Source of the DNA: Stentor roeselii
Taxonomy: Eukaryota; Ciliophora; Heterotrichea; Heterotrichida; Stentoridae
Assembly: GCA_006503475.1 (NCBI GenBank)
Contig: RSEH01000003.1
Span: 124,001-188,000, forward strand
Direction: 5' to 3'
Length of the DNA stretch: 64,000 nt
Shown here one piece after another: positions 37,514 to 47,149 of the stretch; position 1 is the stretch's first letter; every line of letters starts with the position of its first letter. The position numbers were made by a program, and so were the translations under genes. Under the pieces are notes generated by a model, which worked only from the letters and a program-made list of their open reading frames with translations, ran no database searches and was not told the DNA's origin.

Positions 37514-39103
37514 ATGGAGTTTGTTGACAATTGCATTGACCTAAAAATAAAACGATATCGGGAAATCCACCCAGAGGCACTTTTCTCGAAATCATTCACG
37601 GTACGTCATATTCAGGAATACGAGATAAGAATATTTTTCCATTCTTTCATCATCGTCGAATACCGTCGGTACAGCCAATTCCGAGAGTTCCGTGAAAAAG
37701 TAACAAAAAATTAGCTTGCAGGTTCAGTTCAAGAGCGACTTCCTCCCTTTCCCAAAAAAAAGCTGATGAAAAAAGGTCAAAAACTTTCAGAGCAGCGTCG
37801 TCAGCTTCTGGAAAAATGGCTTCAATCAATTCTGCAGTTCCGTGACTGTCAAGAGTTGCTTCTGACGTTTTTAGGAGTATCTGAAAAGGTGATAAAAACT
37901 CTTATTAGTAGTTCAGGTTGTCGTCTTTCTTCAGGCGAAAAAATAGTGACTCGACTGATTCGAGACCTTTCGGAAAAGGGAGAAAAAAACAGGTCGAAGT
38001 ACTTAAAAAACTTTGATAGAGACTTTTTCGACTCTGCAGAGTCTTCTTTGTCGCCGCTGGTGCAGACTTCTTTGCTTAATGTACTGGTTCCTCTTTGTGG
38101 CTCAAACGGCTCAGCTTGCCAGGCGATAGATATCTTGCATCGGATGCTTCGCATTGAGTGCTACCGCTTTGCTGGAGAGATTCAGCAGTCTTTGTTCAAC
38201 AACCTCGAACTGCTAAAACAAATGCAGGTCGAAAAGCACATCTTGAACAGCTACAGCCAGGAAACTGGCCAGCAAGGCTATTGCATCGCTAAGTTGATGA
38301 AAGAGCATTTTGACAGAAATTCGATGCAACAGTTCTTCAGGTATGCTCTTAATTTTAATGATGATGCTGTTGAACAGTTCGGCGTCAAAGTTGAAGGCAA
38401 ATCTGTCAGGGCTACTATTTGCAGAGGCATCTCTGCCATTGGAAAAACTGGAGAATGGACCTGGCTTAATACTGATAATTACCCTGGAGGACTTAAGATT
38501 GGATTTAGGAAAATGGAAACTGTTATTGAGGTTAAGGCAGAAATTTATATTGAGGCTGGATTGGATTTAATTAGCTCGTATTTGTCGGTACCGGAAAAAA
38601 GGAAAATGTGGGACTTGTTCTTGAAAGATATCAAAATGGTCAGAAGAACTGATGACCATACCCAACTCGTCTTATACACTCTTACTAAAGATAAGAAAAA
38701 AAGCCCTTTTGAACTCGCACTGGAAACCAGAAAAACTGAGTCACTTGGCAAAATGCTTTTTACTTTTCGAAGCTCAAATGAAAGCAAATGTTTCCCTTCC
38801 GCGATTTATCAAAGAATCGATTGTGGGGAATGCTTTTACGAGGTTCAAAACGTTGACGTAAAAGTAAGAAGAAGCTCTTCAAGTACTGAGGACTTAGAAT
38901 CAGATGATGACTCTGATGGAAGTTTGAAGTCTTGTAAATCAGTTCTGCTTTTTGAAGAAAAGGCCATGTCAAAAGTTCTCTTGTTCTTAAAAATGAAACC
39001 AGAAATGGCCAGACTATTTGTTACTGACATGAGTGAAGAGACATCGATATTGAAACAGTCATTTGTTTCTTTGAAAAAAATCGTGGAAAGAATTAAATTT
39101 TAG
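37514..39103 (+). CDS. PX-START lipid-binding protein, one 15-nt intron
   Basis: Splicing 37700-37714 joins the halves of a PX domain (about 5-125): IIVEYRRYSQFREF carries the RRYSxF phosphoinositide-binding signature and PPFPKKK is the typical proline-rich turn after the intron. A helical domain follows (about 170-285), then a START-like domain (about 300-520) with GEWTWL, LDLISSYLSVPEKRKMWD and a final helix. Total 524 residues. A role in endosomal phosphoinositide recognition with lipid transfer or sensing is inferred. Confidence 0.8.
37700..37714 (+). other. 15-nt intron (PX-START), phase 0
   Basis: gtaacaaaaaattag, A at position 10, ends in the in-frame TAG. The PX domain continues across it. 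Confidence 0.85.
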
Positions 39104-39305
39104 ATGTTGAATAATGTATTGGTTAGGTATTTGTTAGATATATGAGGTTAAATGTTTAAAATAAAGAAATAGATGATTTTCGAAATTATTGATTAGAATA
39201 GGTTTATATCAGGCGTAGAAGTGGAATCACAGAGACAAGATGATGGGATAACTCGAATTATTGATCCATGAAGCCTATTGCTAATAATCTCTAACAATAA
39301 ATTCT

Positions 39306-40229
39306 ATGGAATACATGACAATTCAATCATCTTTAAACTCACCCTTGCCAATTTCTTATATTTCAATAAAAAAAACGCGTAAAATCCGAGTTGCAACGAA
39401 AGTTAACGAAAAAAAATTGATTGATCGAAGCTTAGAAAAAGATTTCATGCTTGAAGAAGGCGACCCCAGTGAATTCTTAAAAGCTTCTGACATTTATTTG
39501 CAAAACAATCGTGAAAGTCAGTCTAGGTTAAGCAGTATCGGTTCATATAAACACATAGATCATAGCAAAGAAAGAAGTGAGTTAGTTTCTTCTTCAAGTT
39601 CAAAACGTGAGATCCACCGTCGAAAATTTACAGTTAGAGGACTTTTCCGTCCAGTAGTAGTAAAAGAGCTAGACCTAGACAGTAAAATCAAGCAAATAAC
39701 CCGTAGACTAGAAGAAAACTCTAAAACTCACGAAAAAAAACTAAAAAATCTAAACTCAATCGACCGAATGGTATTCCTCCGAGACTCAACCTGTCTAACC
39801 AAGTTCGAATCAACCAAAAAATACTGGAAAAAGATCGACAACGGTTTAAAAAAAAAACTTCAAAAGCAAGACAACCAACTTTTATCCCACAGGTCAAAAG
39901 AATCCTCTCTTCTCGATCACGAAAGGCCAGTCCCTTGGAACATGACCCTTCGTTCAAGCAAAACCGGAAAAGTCGAGCAATTAATTCCCGTTGGAAACCG
40001 TTTATCAGGTATCTATTTAAAAGAAGTAATAAACATCCCCAGCATTCATTCAAAAAGCAAAAGTTGCCCAGACCTGGCAATTTTCGGAAGTTCAAAACTT
40101 CCTCTTGAGATCGAAGCAATAAAACAGCCAGGTTCTCGATACCTTCCACGAAGACCAGAAGAAAAATGTGGAGAGGAGGTGTTAATTGAGAACTACTCTC
40201 CAGGTACAAAGCCTCTTTGGGGAAATTAA
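39306..40229 (+). CDS. Unknown basic protein
   Basis: A 307-residue, Lys/Arg/Ser-rich protein with no recognised family. There is a helical stretch near 125-170 and no membrane segment or cysteine cluster. The composition suggests a cytoskeleton-associated or disordered regulatory protein, but that is a guess. Its stop lies 8 nt from the facing stop of the BIVM-like gene. Confidence 0.6.
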   Translation: MEYMTIQSSLNSPLPISYISIKKTRKIRVATKVNEKKLIDRSLEKDFMLEEGDPSEFLKASDIYLQNNRESQSRLSSIGSYKHIDHSKERSELVSSSSSKREIHRRKFTVRGLFRPVVVKELDLDSKIKQITRRLEENSKTHEKKLKNLNSIDRMVFLRDSTCLTKFESTKKYWKKIDNGLKKKLQKQDNQLLSHRSKESSLLDHERPVPWNMTLRSSKTGKVEQLIPVGNRLSGIYLKEVINIPSIHSKSKSCPDLAIFGSSKLPLEIEAIKQPGSRYLPRRPEEKCGEEVLIENYSPGTKPLWGN

Positions 40230-40237
40230 TAAGCTAG

Positions 40238-41173
40238 TTAGCTTTCTAGGTTTTCAAATTCAATAATACAATGAAGGTTCTTCCCTAGTTTGCTTCCTGT
40301 TGTGAAGACTTCGCCTGTTCGGGTTTGAATCCCTTGCTCTGGACGACGAATGTTGAAATAAGAAGGGTTCTGCTGGTCAATGTCTAAAGCGATCTCATCC
40401 CATTTCCGAACATGGAACACTGGATAAGCCTTAGAAGCTTCTGCGATTATTATAAAAGCTTCTTGTTCTGAAGGGTTTATCTCAGACAGACGCTTGTAAG
40501 CGTCTGAAGGCATCAACGATGCCAGTTCAAAGCCAACAGGGCACATGTAATGGTTGAAACAATGATATATGTAAGCTTTTCGCTTATCTTTTAAACCTGT
40601 TATCAAGTTTTTCAGAGCTTCTTCTTTAGAGACCCCCTCTGTTCTGTTCTTACCGTGCAACTTCCAGACTACCCGCCCCTGACCTTTAAGGTTGAAGCTT
40701 AAGTTTATTGTGTTGAACCAGTTTATTAATGTGTTGTTTCCTGTGAAAGGACCGAACTTGATGTTGTGGAAAGGAGGATCGATTCCAAGCGTTATCAAAG
40801 CCTTTTCTTGTGATAATACTGGCAGTTTACCGTGACCTATCACACTGTATAAGAAGTTCCAGCAAGATACTAGAGAAGTTATTCCACAGGACTTGGAATA
40901 TTGAGGCCTGGAAAGACTTGCCCATCTTCTCACGTCGAGGAACTTTCTTTCCTGCATTTCTTCAACGGACCTCACCAGATTTTCAGGGATTTCGAATAAT
41001 TCCGGCAAATCTTGACAGTTTTCTTGGACTTCTTCTGTGTTTTTTTCTAGTCTTTTTACCTTTTTCTTCCTTTTAAAGCTATCTGAGAAGTCAAGAATTT
41101 GTTTTGCCTCGATGATTTCGACAGTACTTAAAACAACATCATTAACAATCAAAGAAATCCAGCTACTTTCCAT
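40238..41173 (-). CDS. BIVM: BIVM-family protein
   Basis: The 311-residue protein matches the conserved core of BIVM (basic immunoglobulin-like variable motif-containing protein), a family found across eukaryotes: SCGITSLVSCWNFLYS, LITLGIDPPFHNIKFGPFTG, and YIYHCFNHYMCPVGFE. The invariant Cys in SCGI and the His in HCFNHY resemble the Cys/His layout of papain-fold enzymes, but no activity is established to my knowledge. The N-terminal ~85 residues are charged and variable. It ends the minus-strand pair with the BET protein, only 9 nt downstream of it. Confidence 0.88.
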   Translation of the reverse strand: MESSWISLIVNDVVLSTVEIIEAKQILDFSDSFKRKKKVKRLEKNTEEVQENCQDLPELFEIPENLVRSVEEMQERKFLDVRRWASLSRPQYSKSCGITSLVSCWNFLYSVIGHGKLPVLSQEKALITLGIDPPFHNIKFGPFTGNNTLINWFNTINLSFNLKGQGRVVWKLHGKNRTEGVSKEEALKNLITGLKDKRKAYIYHCFNHYMCPVGFELASLMPSDAYKRLSEINPSEQEAFIIIAEASKAYPVFHVRKWDEIALDIDQQNPSYFNIRRPEQGIQTRTGEVFTTGSKLGKNLHCIIEFENLES

Positions 41174-41182
41174 ATAATATAA

Positions 41183-41845
41183 TTAAGCATATTTCTTGAG
41201 TCTCTTTTGTGGAAGGTTTTCATTGTTGAACTCGTCAATCACCTGCTGAACTTCATTAAAAGTACTTCGACTGATAAGGTCGAGTTTAATTTTCATTTTG
41301 TCTCCATCCAAGTTTTCAAGTGAGTCAGGTTCCCTGCTATTCAAGATCTCAACAACCCGATCCAAAACCCCTTGATTGACTTTTTTGAAGTTTTCAGTCA
41401 TTTTCCACTTCTCTTCAAAAGAGACAACTTTAGTCTCTTCACTTTCATCGTTTTTGTGGTTTTTCACTGTGCTCGGAAGAGGGATTTTCAGCTTCGAGCA
41501 GTATCTTTTGGTTTGTTTTTCCAAGTAAACTGCTTGTTGGTGGATTTCCTAGGTTTTCCTTACTGTGAGTTGGTCATTGTACTTCTTGCAGTTGTCCCAG
41601 ATCAGCTGAACTTCGGCGATGAACTCTTGAAGGTTGCGGTAGTGACGAGATTTTATTCGCTTTTTTACGGTCCCTAGGTCCATTGGGATCTTGATGATTA
41701 TTGGGTACATTGGAATGTCTAGCTTCTTGTAGTCAACTGGGGTCAGGAAATCTTGGGACTCTTCGTGCAGCTCAAGAAGGTTGAGCAGTTGGTAGGCTTT
41801 GTTTTCATCCTCTTTGGTCAAACTGAGTACGACTTACCTGTCCAT
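41183..41845 (-). CDS. Small BET protein: one bromodomain plus ET domain, two 15-nt introns
   Basis: Splicing 41823-41837 and 41549-41563 gives 210 residues. A bromodomain (about 5-100) includes the PMDLGTVKKRI and IWDNCKKYN motifs; the final Asn is the acetyl-lysine-binding residue. The C-terminal part (about 135-195) matches the BET extra-terminal domain: VVEILNSREPDSLENLD and the downstream RSTFNEVQQVIDE. Animal BETs have two bromodomains; this one has one. It should bind acetylated histones and recruit effectors. The start ATG is only eight coding bases before the first intron. Confidence 0.88.
41549..41563 (-). other. 15-nt intron (BET protein), phase 0
   Basis: gtaaggaaaacctag on the minus strand, A at position 10, ending with an in-frame TAG. 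Confidence 0.85.
41823..41837 (-). other. 15-nt intron (BET protein), phase 2
   Basis: gtaagtcgtactcag on the minus strand, A at position 10. It joins the initiating Met-Asp to the bromodomain frame. Confidence 0.8.
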
Positions 41846-41879
41846 TGCCAATTTGGATTATGAGGTAAATTAATAAGTA

Positions 41880-43310
41880 ATGAAGCTTTCAAACAACTCA
41901 TCAACTTTCATCACAAACCAAGTCCGAGACCGAAGAACCCATTCCTTAATCCCTCCCGAGCAAATCCCCAAAGGTCGATGTTCCTACCTAAACCTCAAGC
42001 CAAAGTCTCACTTCATCACCCCTCCAAGTTCAAAAGTAATTTCAAGCCGACCCTCAACAGGTCGTAATCTGGGTCCAGGAAAATATCTAATCCCTGCAGA
42101 AGAAGGCAATTCTTTCGAATTCAACAGATCCGCTCGTTTTTCCAGCAACTCAAAAAACCTATATCTGGTGGTTTCTGCACTATTCAAAAAAGTATCACCA
42201 CAAGAAAAAGAAGAGATTTCAAAAAGAATTGAAAAAAACAAAGATTTCGCAGTTTTGTCTCTGGATCTTAAGAATCAAATGGCGAAAGTTCGGGCTTTTC
42301 AAAGCAATGTCAGAGCTAGTGTGACGAAATTGACAAAGGAAAAGATTTACCAGATGACTCAAAAGAAAAAGGAGGACCTGCTCAGGGAAAAGTTTAAAAA
42401 ATTTGACTACCGGATGAATATTGATGTATGGTTTAAATAGAAAGTCACTCAAGTCGTCAAATCCTGGCTTTTTCTTGATATTCTTGTTGGAATCGCTAAT
42501 GTTGCTAAGCATCTTGTTGTTAATAAAAAAAATCTCAGGGCTAGATCCATGAAACTTCTTATTTGGCTTCGCGCTGTCAGCCGTTGTTCTGGAAAAATCC
42601 AGATAATTTTAAAGAAAATACAAAAAAAACGGGCGTTAAAAGTAAAAAATATTCAGAAAATTAAAATATTTTTCCTTCCGACAGTGAAAAAGTGGCTGAA
42701 ACTGAGAAGAAAAACTTGCAGAAAAATTTTAGTAAATATTTTAGAACAGCAACTTTCAACAGCGATTTTGACAAAACTGATAAAAAACTGGGAGCTTAAA
42801 ATAATCTTCATGAAAAGATGTTTGAAAAATTTCATGTTTTTCAAGTACTCTCTCTACGAGTCTCTGCTGATAAAATGGAACAAAGCCGAGCATGTATTAT
42901 TCGGTTCTGAAAATAAATCATCAGGAAGAAGAAGAAACACAGTTGGTTTAAGGTCCTTAAAAAACCTCAACTCAGGTTGTTCTTCAATTCCAGAAGATTT
43001 AAAAGTCCATTACTTACGTTCAGCAGTGAAAGAAATAATCGTAAAAGACTTAATCGAGTTCAGGGTCTACAAGTCCAGTTTTCGTCGAATCCATCAAAAA
43101 AACATAAACAATCGTTTAACTGGTTATCTTCATCCAATGCTTGAATACCCTTCAAAGCCCTTCCTTCCAAACATCTACGAGTCCTTCACAGAAGAAAAGC
43201 TGATCGACATGATAAACTTCGCATTGAAAGACCGGGCGAATTGGTCTCGACTTTTATCTCAAAACATTGGAAAAGGACGAAATCTTGGCAGGTTCCCTAC
43301 TCAGGTCTAG
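41880..43310 (+). CDS. Basic protein with GPGKY motif, one 15-nt intron
   Basis: Splicing 42426-42440 gives a 471-residue, very basic protein. Near residue 60-65 is GPGKY, similar to the Pro-Gly-Pro-x-Tyr (STPGR/O(di)f) motif of microtubule-inner and ciliary proteins, but only one clear copy is present. The rest (about 180-330) is Lys/Leu/Ile-rich helical, possibly IQ-like. A microtubule or ciliary function is inferred. It is divergent from the BET gene, with 34 nt between start codons. Confidence 0.65.
42426..42440 (+). other. 15-nt intron, phase 0
   Basis: gtatggtttaaatag, A at position 10, ending in the in-frame TAG. Confidence 0.8.
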
Positions 43311-43339
43311 ACTTTTCATATTATAATAATCTTGTTTGA

Positions 43340-44872
43340 ATGAAGTCTTCAAGTTCTCCATTTTTCGATTCGGCCTCATTGAAAAACCCTTCAACTTTCA
43401 TGTCTCTCCAATTTTGCCACAAGTCTCTTACCAGTCTTCAAGGAATAGAAAAATTCAAAAACTTGGTATTGCCCAGGTAGACCGAACTGGACTTGTCAGG
43501 GAATCATTTCACTTCAATTGTTTCTGAACTGTTTGAGTTGAAGTACCTGAAAAAGCTGAGCCTTAGTCAAAATGCGATGAAAGAATTGACGAATTGTCCA
43601 GAAAATATTGAAATTCTTGACCTTTCTTATAATGAGATAAGGATTCTTAACGACCATGGACATTCATTGAAGAATCTTCAGTCACTTGACTTGTCGTTTA
43701 ACTTGATTAAGGACTTTGAGAGTTTTTCTGGACTTACTCAGTTGAAGTGCTTGTATTTGAAGAACAACCTCTTGACGAGTACTGATGGAGTGCAAAGACT
43801 TAAATCGATAGTTGAACTTGACTTGAGTGGAAATTCGATTTGTCTGGAGAACGTTGATTGTCTAGCTCTATGTCAAGAACTTGCAGTCATTAGTCTTCAA
43901 GAGAATAAAATTGTAGAACAGATGAAAAGCCTCAGAAGTGGTTTTTTCATTAATTCTTCTGATCAGGTCTTCAGAGAGTTTTATGAGGTCCAGTCAGGGA
44001 TTTTTTGTAGAAACTCTGAAAAAATCGCACTTATCAAGAATAGCAGATTTCGGAATGTGATGCAAAGTAACAATGCAAACAGAATTCCTAGATTTATTCA
44101 TAGTCCTGACTGGGGAGGGTCGAAACAAGGTAATGATGAAAGGGTTAATGCTCTTGAGGGAAATGAAATGAAAATCACTGTTTTCAATGAAAATGATGAA
44201 GAAATTTCTAGTAAAAAAGTTCCTATTGCGAAACTAAATCTAGAGAAAATTAATCATAAAGTCTCCTATGAGAAATCATCTACTAAGCCTGAGACTAGTC
44301 TTGAAAGCTTGTTTGAGGACCTCATCACGTTTTTCCAAATTGAAGGGAAACAAGAAAAGGAGTTTTCGTTTTCGAGTGAAAAGTATGAGCAGGCTGTAAA
44401 TTTTTTGAAAAATAGGGAAGATGAGAGAAGGAAACTTATCAGAAAAAATGAGAGTAAGATTAAAAAGGTAGAAAAATTGAAAAATGAACTTGAAGATCAG
44501 TGTCTGATCAACTCAGACCTCCAAAGAACATACGAAGACCTTCAAAGGCAGATCCTAATCCAAAACAATTTACTAAAAAAACTAAAAAACCAAAACCACT
44601 CCGAAGTTCAAGTTCAAACAATCGAAGGAGACGAAACAAGTTTCATCGAAAATTCATTTGAAAGTGGAATCAGTTCCTACAGCCAGTTGCCTGACCTCGG
44701 TTTTTCAATAGAATTTTCAAAGCACATGGGAGGAAGTGACTATCTAGTCCACAAAGACGTGAAGACTTACATCGAGAAGTTGCTACACAAGATATCTTCA
44801 CTTGTCAAAAGAAAAAAAGCACTTCAAGGAGAAAACCGAAGACTGGCTGGACTAGTTTTTAAAAATAAGTGA
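43340..44872 (+). CDS. Leucine-rich repeat / coiled-coil protein, one 15-nt intron
   Basis: Splicing 43466-43480 gives 505 residues. Leucine-rich repeats of the SDS22/LRRC type occupy about 30-200 (LTSLQGIEKF, TELDLSGNHF, YLKKLSLSQNAM, SLDLSFNLIKDFESF, IVELDLSGNSI). The second half contains a coiled coil (about 310-395) and a short helical C-terminus. This layout is common in ciliary and centrosomal LRR proteins, so that is the likely location, but no specific orthologue is claimed. It ends in TGA. Confidence 0.85.
43466..43480 (+). other. 15-nt intron (LRR protein), phase 0
   Basis: gtattgcccaggtag, A at position 10, ending in TAG. It joins the first LRR to the following repeats. Confidence 0.85.
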
Positions 44873-44938
44873 AAATTATTAATTGGTTGATTTTTCCAAC
44901 ATTTCGTATCCAAAAAGCAGTCCCTCAATATTTATTGA

Positions 44939-45346
44939 ATGGATTTCGAAGTCCAGGGCTTTAAATGCAAAAAACATCTTCAGAAGATTAAAATGAGAAG
45001 AAAAGTCTTGAATCGCATTGAAGCAACGAATATCTTGAATTCCAATAAGCCTGACTCACCTTTACCGAAGGTAGAAAAAGGATTAGATAAGATGAAGGAG
45101 TCAATAGTTTTTAGCTCTGATTTACCGAATGTGCCTTTTTATATGCCAAGGTTGATAAGCAGGACTCTTTCACCTTTGAAGTCTCAGACGAGGTCGAGGT
45201 TTCAGAAGACTCGAGTCAATGTTTTTACTCCTCAACAGTCGCGACAGTTGACTAGCATCAAGAATAGAAGGGAACTTGTTAGTCATATGCTTAGTGATTC
45301 AATCAACACTGAAAGGCTTTTAGGAAAAAGTAGAGAAAACTATTAG
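44939..45346 (+). CDS. Small unknown basic protein
   Basis: A 135-residue basic protein with no recognised domain; it contains Ser/Pro-rich patches (RTLSPLKSQTRSRF) that look like phosphorylation sites. It follows the LRR gene by 66 nt on the same strand. No intron is needed. The coding call rests on the intact frame and position only. Confidence 0.5.
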   Translation: MDFEVQGFKCKKHLQKIKMRRKVLNRIEATNILNSNKPDSPLPKVEKGLDKMKESIVFSSDLPNVPFYMPRLISRTLSPLKSQTRSRFQKTRVNVFTPQQSRQLTSIKNRRELVSHMLSDSINTERLLGKSRENY

Positions 45347-45387
45347 GAAGTATGACTTGATGGTTCAAGAATGTTTAACTATTCTAA

Positions 45388-46347
45388 TTACCAGGATAAT
45401 TGGTCTACTGATATGTTTGACTTTTTGGATATCATTGCTCGTCCGCAGAAGAAGAGACTTACGAACATGCAGAGCATGCCGACCATTAAAAAGATCATTC
45501 CTAACATGTAGTTCTTTCCTCCTAAGGCATTTGCATTAGAAATCAAAAACTTTTTCTTTCCGTTCCACTTAGAGACATCATAATTATCTTCTATCTCAAA
45601 TGAATAAGTTCCAGCAGGAAGATTACTATCTCGGCTAATAATTCCCCACATTTTTCTGAAGTTTTTCGTGACAGCAGTTCTCATCCAAACAATAAACCGA
45701 TCATCTTCAGTATCAGTCCAAAGTTTTTGTTGATATTTTTCATGAGGGTGTTGAAAAAGTACAGTTTTATCACTTTGCCAGGCGATTCCATCAGTAATAA
45801 TTGGTACATCTTTCCCATCAGAATCTCTTATTTTCAAGGTATCATTAAAAAAGCTTCTAGCCACAAGTCCACAAGGATTAGCAACATCAGTTTCATTAAT
45901 AAGAGTAACATCATCAATATAATACTTTTCATAAAGATCTTTTCCCTCAACAACTCCTTTACATTCATTCTTAATATCATCCTTAGTCAAATCCTTGCCC
46001 ATAAGTTGTTTATAACTTCTAGACTTCATATATTCTCTATGATTTTGGTAGAAATTTTTGATTTCATAGTAAACATATACAGGAGACTCTATTTCAGGTA
46101 GTGTAATGTTGTAATAGCACTTAGAATCATGGCAAATCTCTGGATTATCCGTGTCTTGAGTATAGTCTCGGATCACCTCAAACACACGACTAGCCTGCGA
46201 GTAGAGAACAGCTCCGTAAACCAAGAAAAGAATTGAAAAGAACACCAGTAGTCCAATAGTGCCTTCCAAAGTGTAGATCGGTTGGAAAGCCCTTAGCTCC
46301 TGTTGAAGAATCTGAGAATCTTTCGGCTTGTTTACCTTCTGGGACAT
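45388..46347 (-). CDS. CDC50/LEM3 family, P4-ATPase flippase beta subunit
   Basis: A 319-residue two-pass membrane protein. The N-terminal motif FQPIYTLEGTIGLLVFFSI opens TM1 (about 29-50), and TM2 is about 283-306 (MLGMIFLMVGMLCMFVSLFF). The large luminal domain contains NPCGLVARSFFNDTL, the CDC50 hallmark, several cysteines, and N-glycosylation sites such as NITL, NETD and NDTL. CDC50 proteins chaperone P4-ATPases, which flip phospholipids to the cytoplasmic leaflet. The partner ATPase is not in the window. Confidence 0.95.
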   Translation of the reverse strand: MSQKVNKPKDSQILQQELRAFQPIYTLEGTIGLLVFFSILFLVYGAVLYSQASRVFEVIRDYTQDTDNPEICHDSKCYYNITLPEIESPVYVYYEIKNFYQNHREYMKSRSYKQLMGKDLTKDDIKNECKGVVEGKDLYEKYYIDDVTLINETDVANPCGLVARSFFNDTLKIRDSDGKDVPIITDGIAWQSDKTVLFQHPHEKYQQKLWTDTEDDRFIVWMRTAVTKNFRKMWGIISRDSNLPAGTYSFEIEDNYDVSKWNGKKKFLISNANALGGKNYMLGMIFLMVGMLCMFVSLFFCGRAMISKKSNISVDQLSW

Positions 46348-46429
46348 TAGCTTTATGGACCATATTTAGAGAGAGAAAAAGACGAGGGTGATAATGGAGT
46401 TGTTTGGGTTAAATAAAGAAATCACTGAG

Positions 46430-47014
46430 TTAGTTGAACTGGTCATTTATACTGAACCGGTTGTGAAGCTTGTTTGTTTTCAGTTTTTTTATTGAAAGTT
46501 TTTCTTCTTGGGAACTGCGAAGGTTCTTCTTGTTGAGAACTTTCGTCAAAGGCTTCTCTACTGGAGGCGTTTTTGAGTACTGAGAACCTGGCAAGAAGTT
46601 CATGAAAGTCTCTGAATTTTTTGTGTTTAGCTTTATTGGACGCTCTGGGTCTATCAATGTCGATGAAAGACATGCGATTTTGCTAGCTGTTGTTTTTGTG
46701 TTTATCACTCGCTGGGTTTTGCTTGGGGTTACTTTATAATTTAACGGATTTTCTTTACTTTCTCGGTTTTTCATTGGAGTTTTTTTTAGTTGGCTTGGGG
46801 CTGAAGGCGCTATCGGGTTGGATAAAGGATTGTCAGTACTTGCTTGATTTCTTTGAAAGACTCTTGATGGCGTTTTTGCTTGAGTTGGTCTTTCGAAGTT
46901 GAAGCACTCACTTATGTGACTTCTAAGAAACTCTGGTTTCCTTGTAGGGGTTTTTGATGAGACTATTTCTTGGTATTGAGGTAGAATAGTTCTCCAAGTA
47001 TTTGGTCTTTCCAT
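46430..47014 (-). CDS. Unknown basic, Ser/Thr/Pro-rich protein
   Basis: A 194-residue frame from the first ATG (47014). It is rich in Lys, Ser, Thr and Pro, with repeated (S/T)-K-T-P-like short motifs (SSKTPTRK, AKTPSR, KKTPMK, YSKTPP), which resemble proline-directed kinase sites. Probably disordered. No domain recognised. An upstream in-frame TTG was not used as start. Confidence 0.55.
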   Translation of the reverse strand: MERPNTWRTILPQYQEIVSSKTPTRKPEFLRSHISECFNFERPTQAKTPSRVFQRNQASTDNPLSNPIAPSAPSQLKKTPMKNRESKENPLNYKVTPSKTQRVINTKTTASKIACLSSTLIDPERPIKLNTKNSETFMNFLPGSQYSKTPPVEKPLTKVLNKKNLRSSQEEKLSIKKLKTNKLHNRFSINDQFN

Positions 47015-47149
47015 TAATAACAACTACTTAAATACTATTAAAGTTACATAATAATTTCAGGAACTTAAATTTATTAAAGCTTTAACTTTAAACAATAATA
47101 AAAAGTATCTCGTTTCTACCAAAAATGACTAAATTCTTACTTATATAAT

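Noticed and set aside
43298-43310. Intron at the end of the GPGKY protein gene
   Set aside because: The GT..AG there is 13 nt and would not extend a recognisable protein; the TAG is taken as the stop.
47015-47023. Start at a TTG three codons upstream for the 46430-47014 gene
   Set aside because: An ATG directly follows and no evidence supports a non-ATG start.
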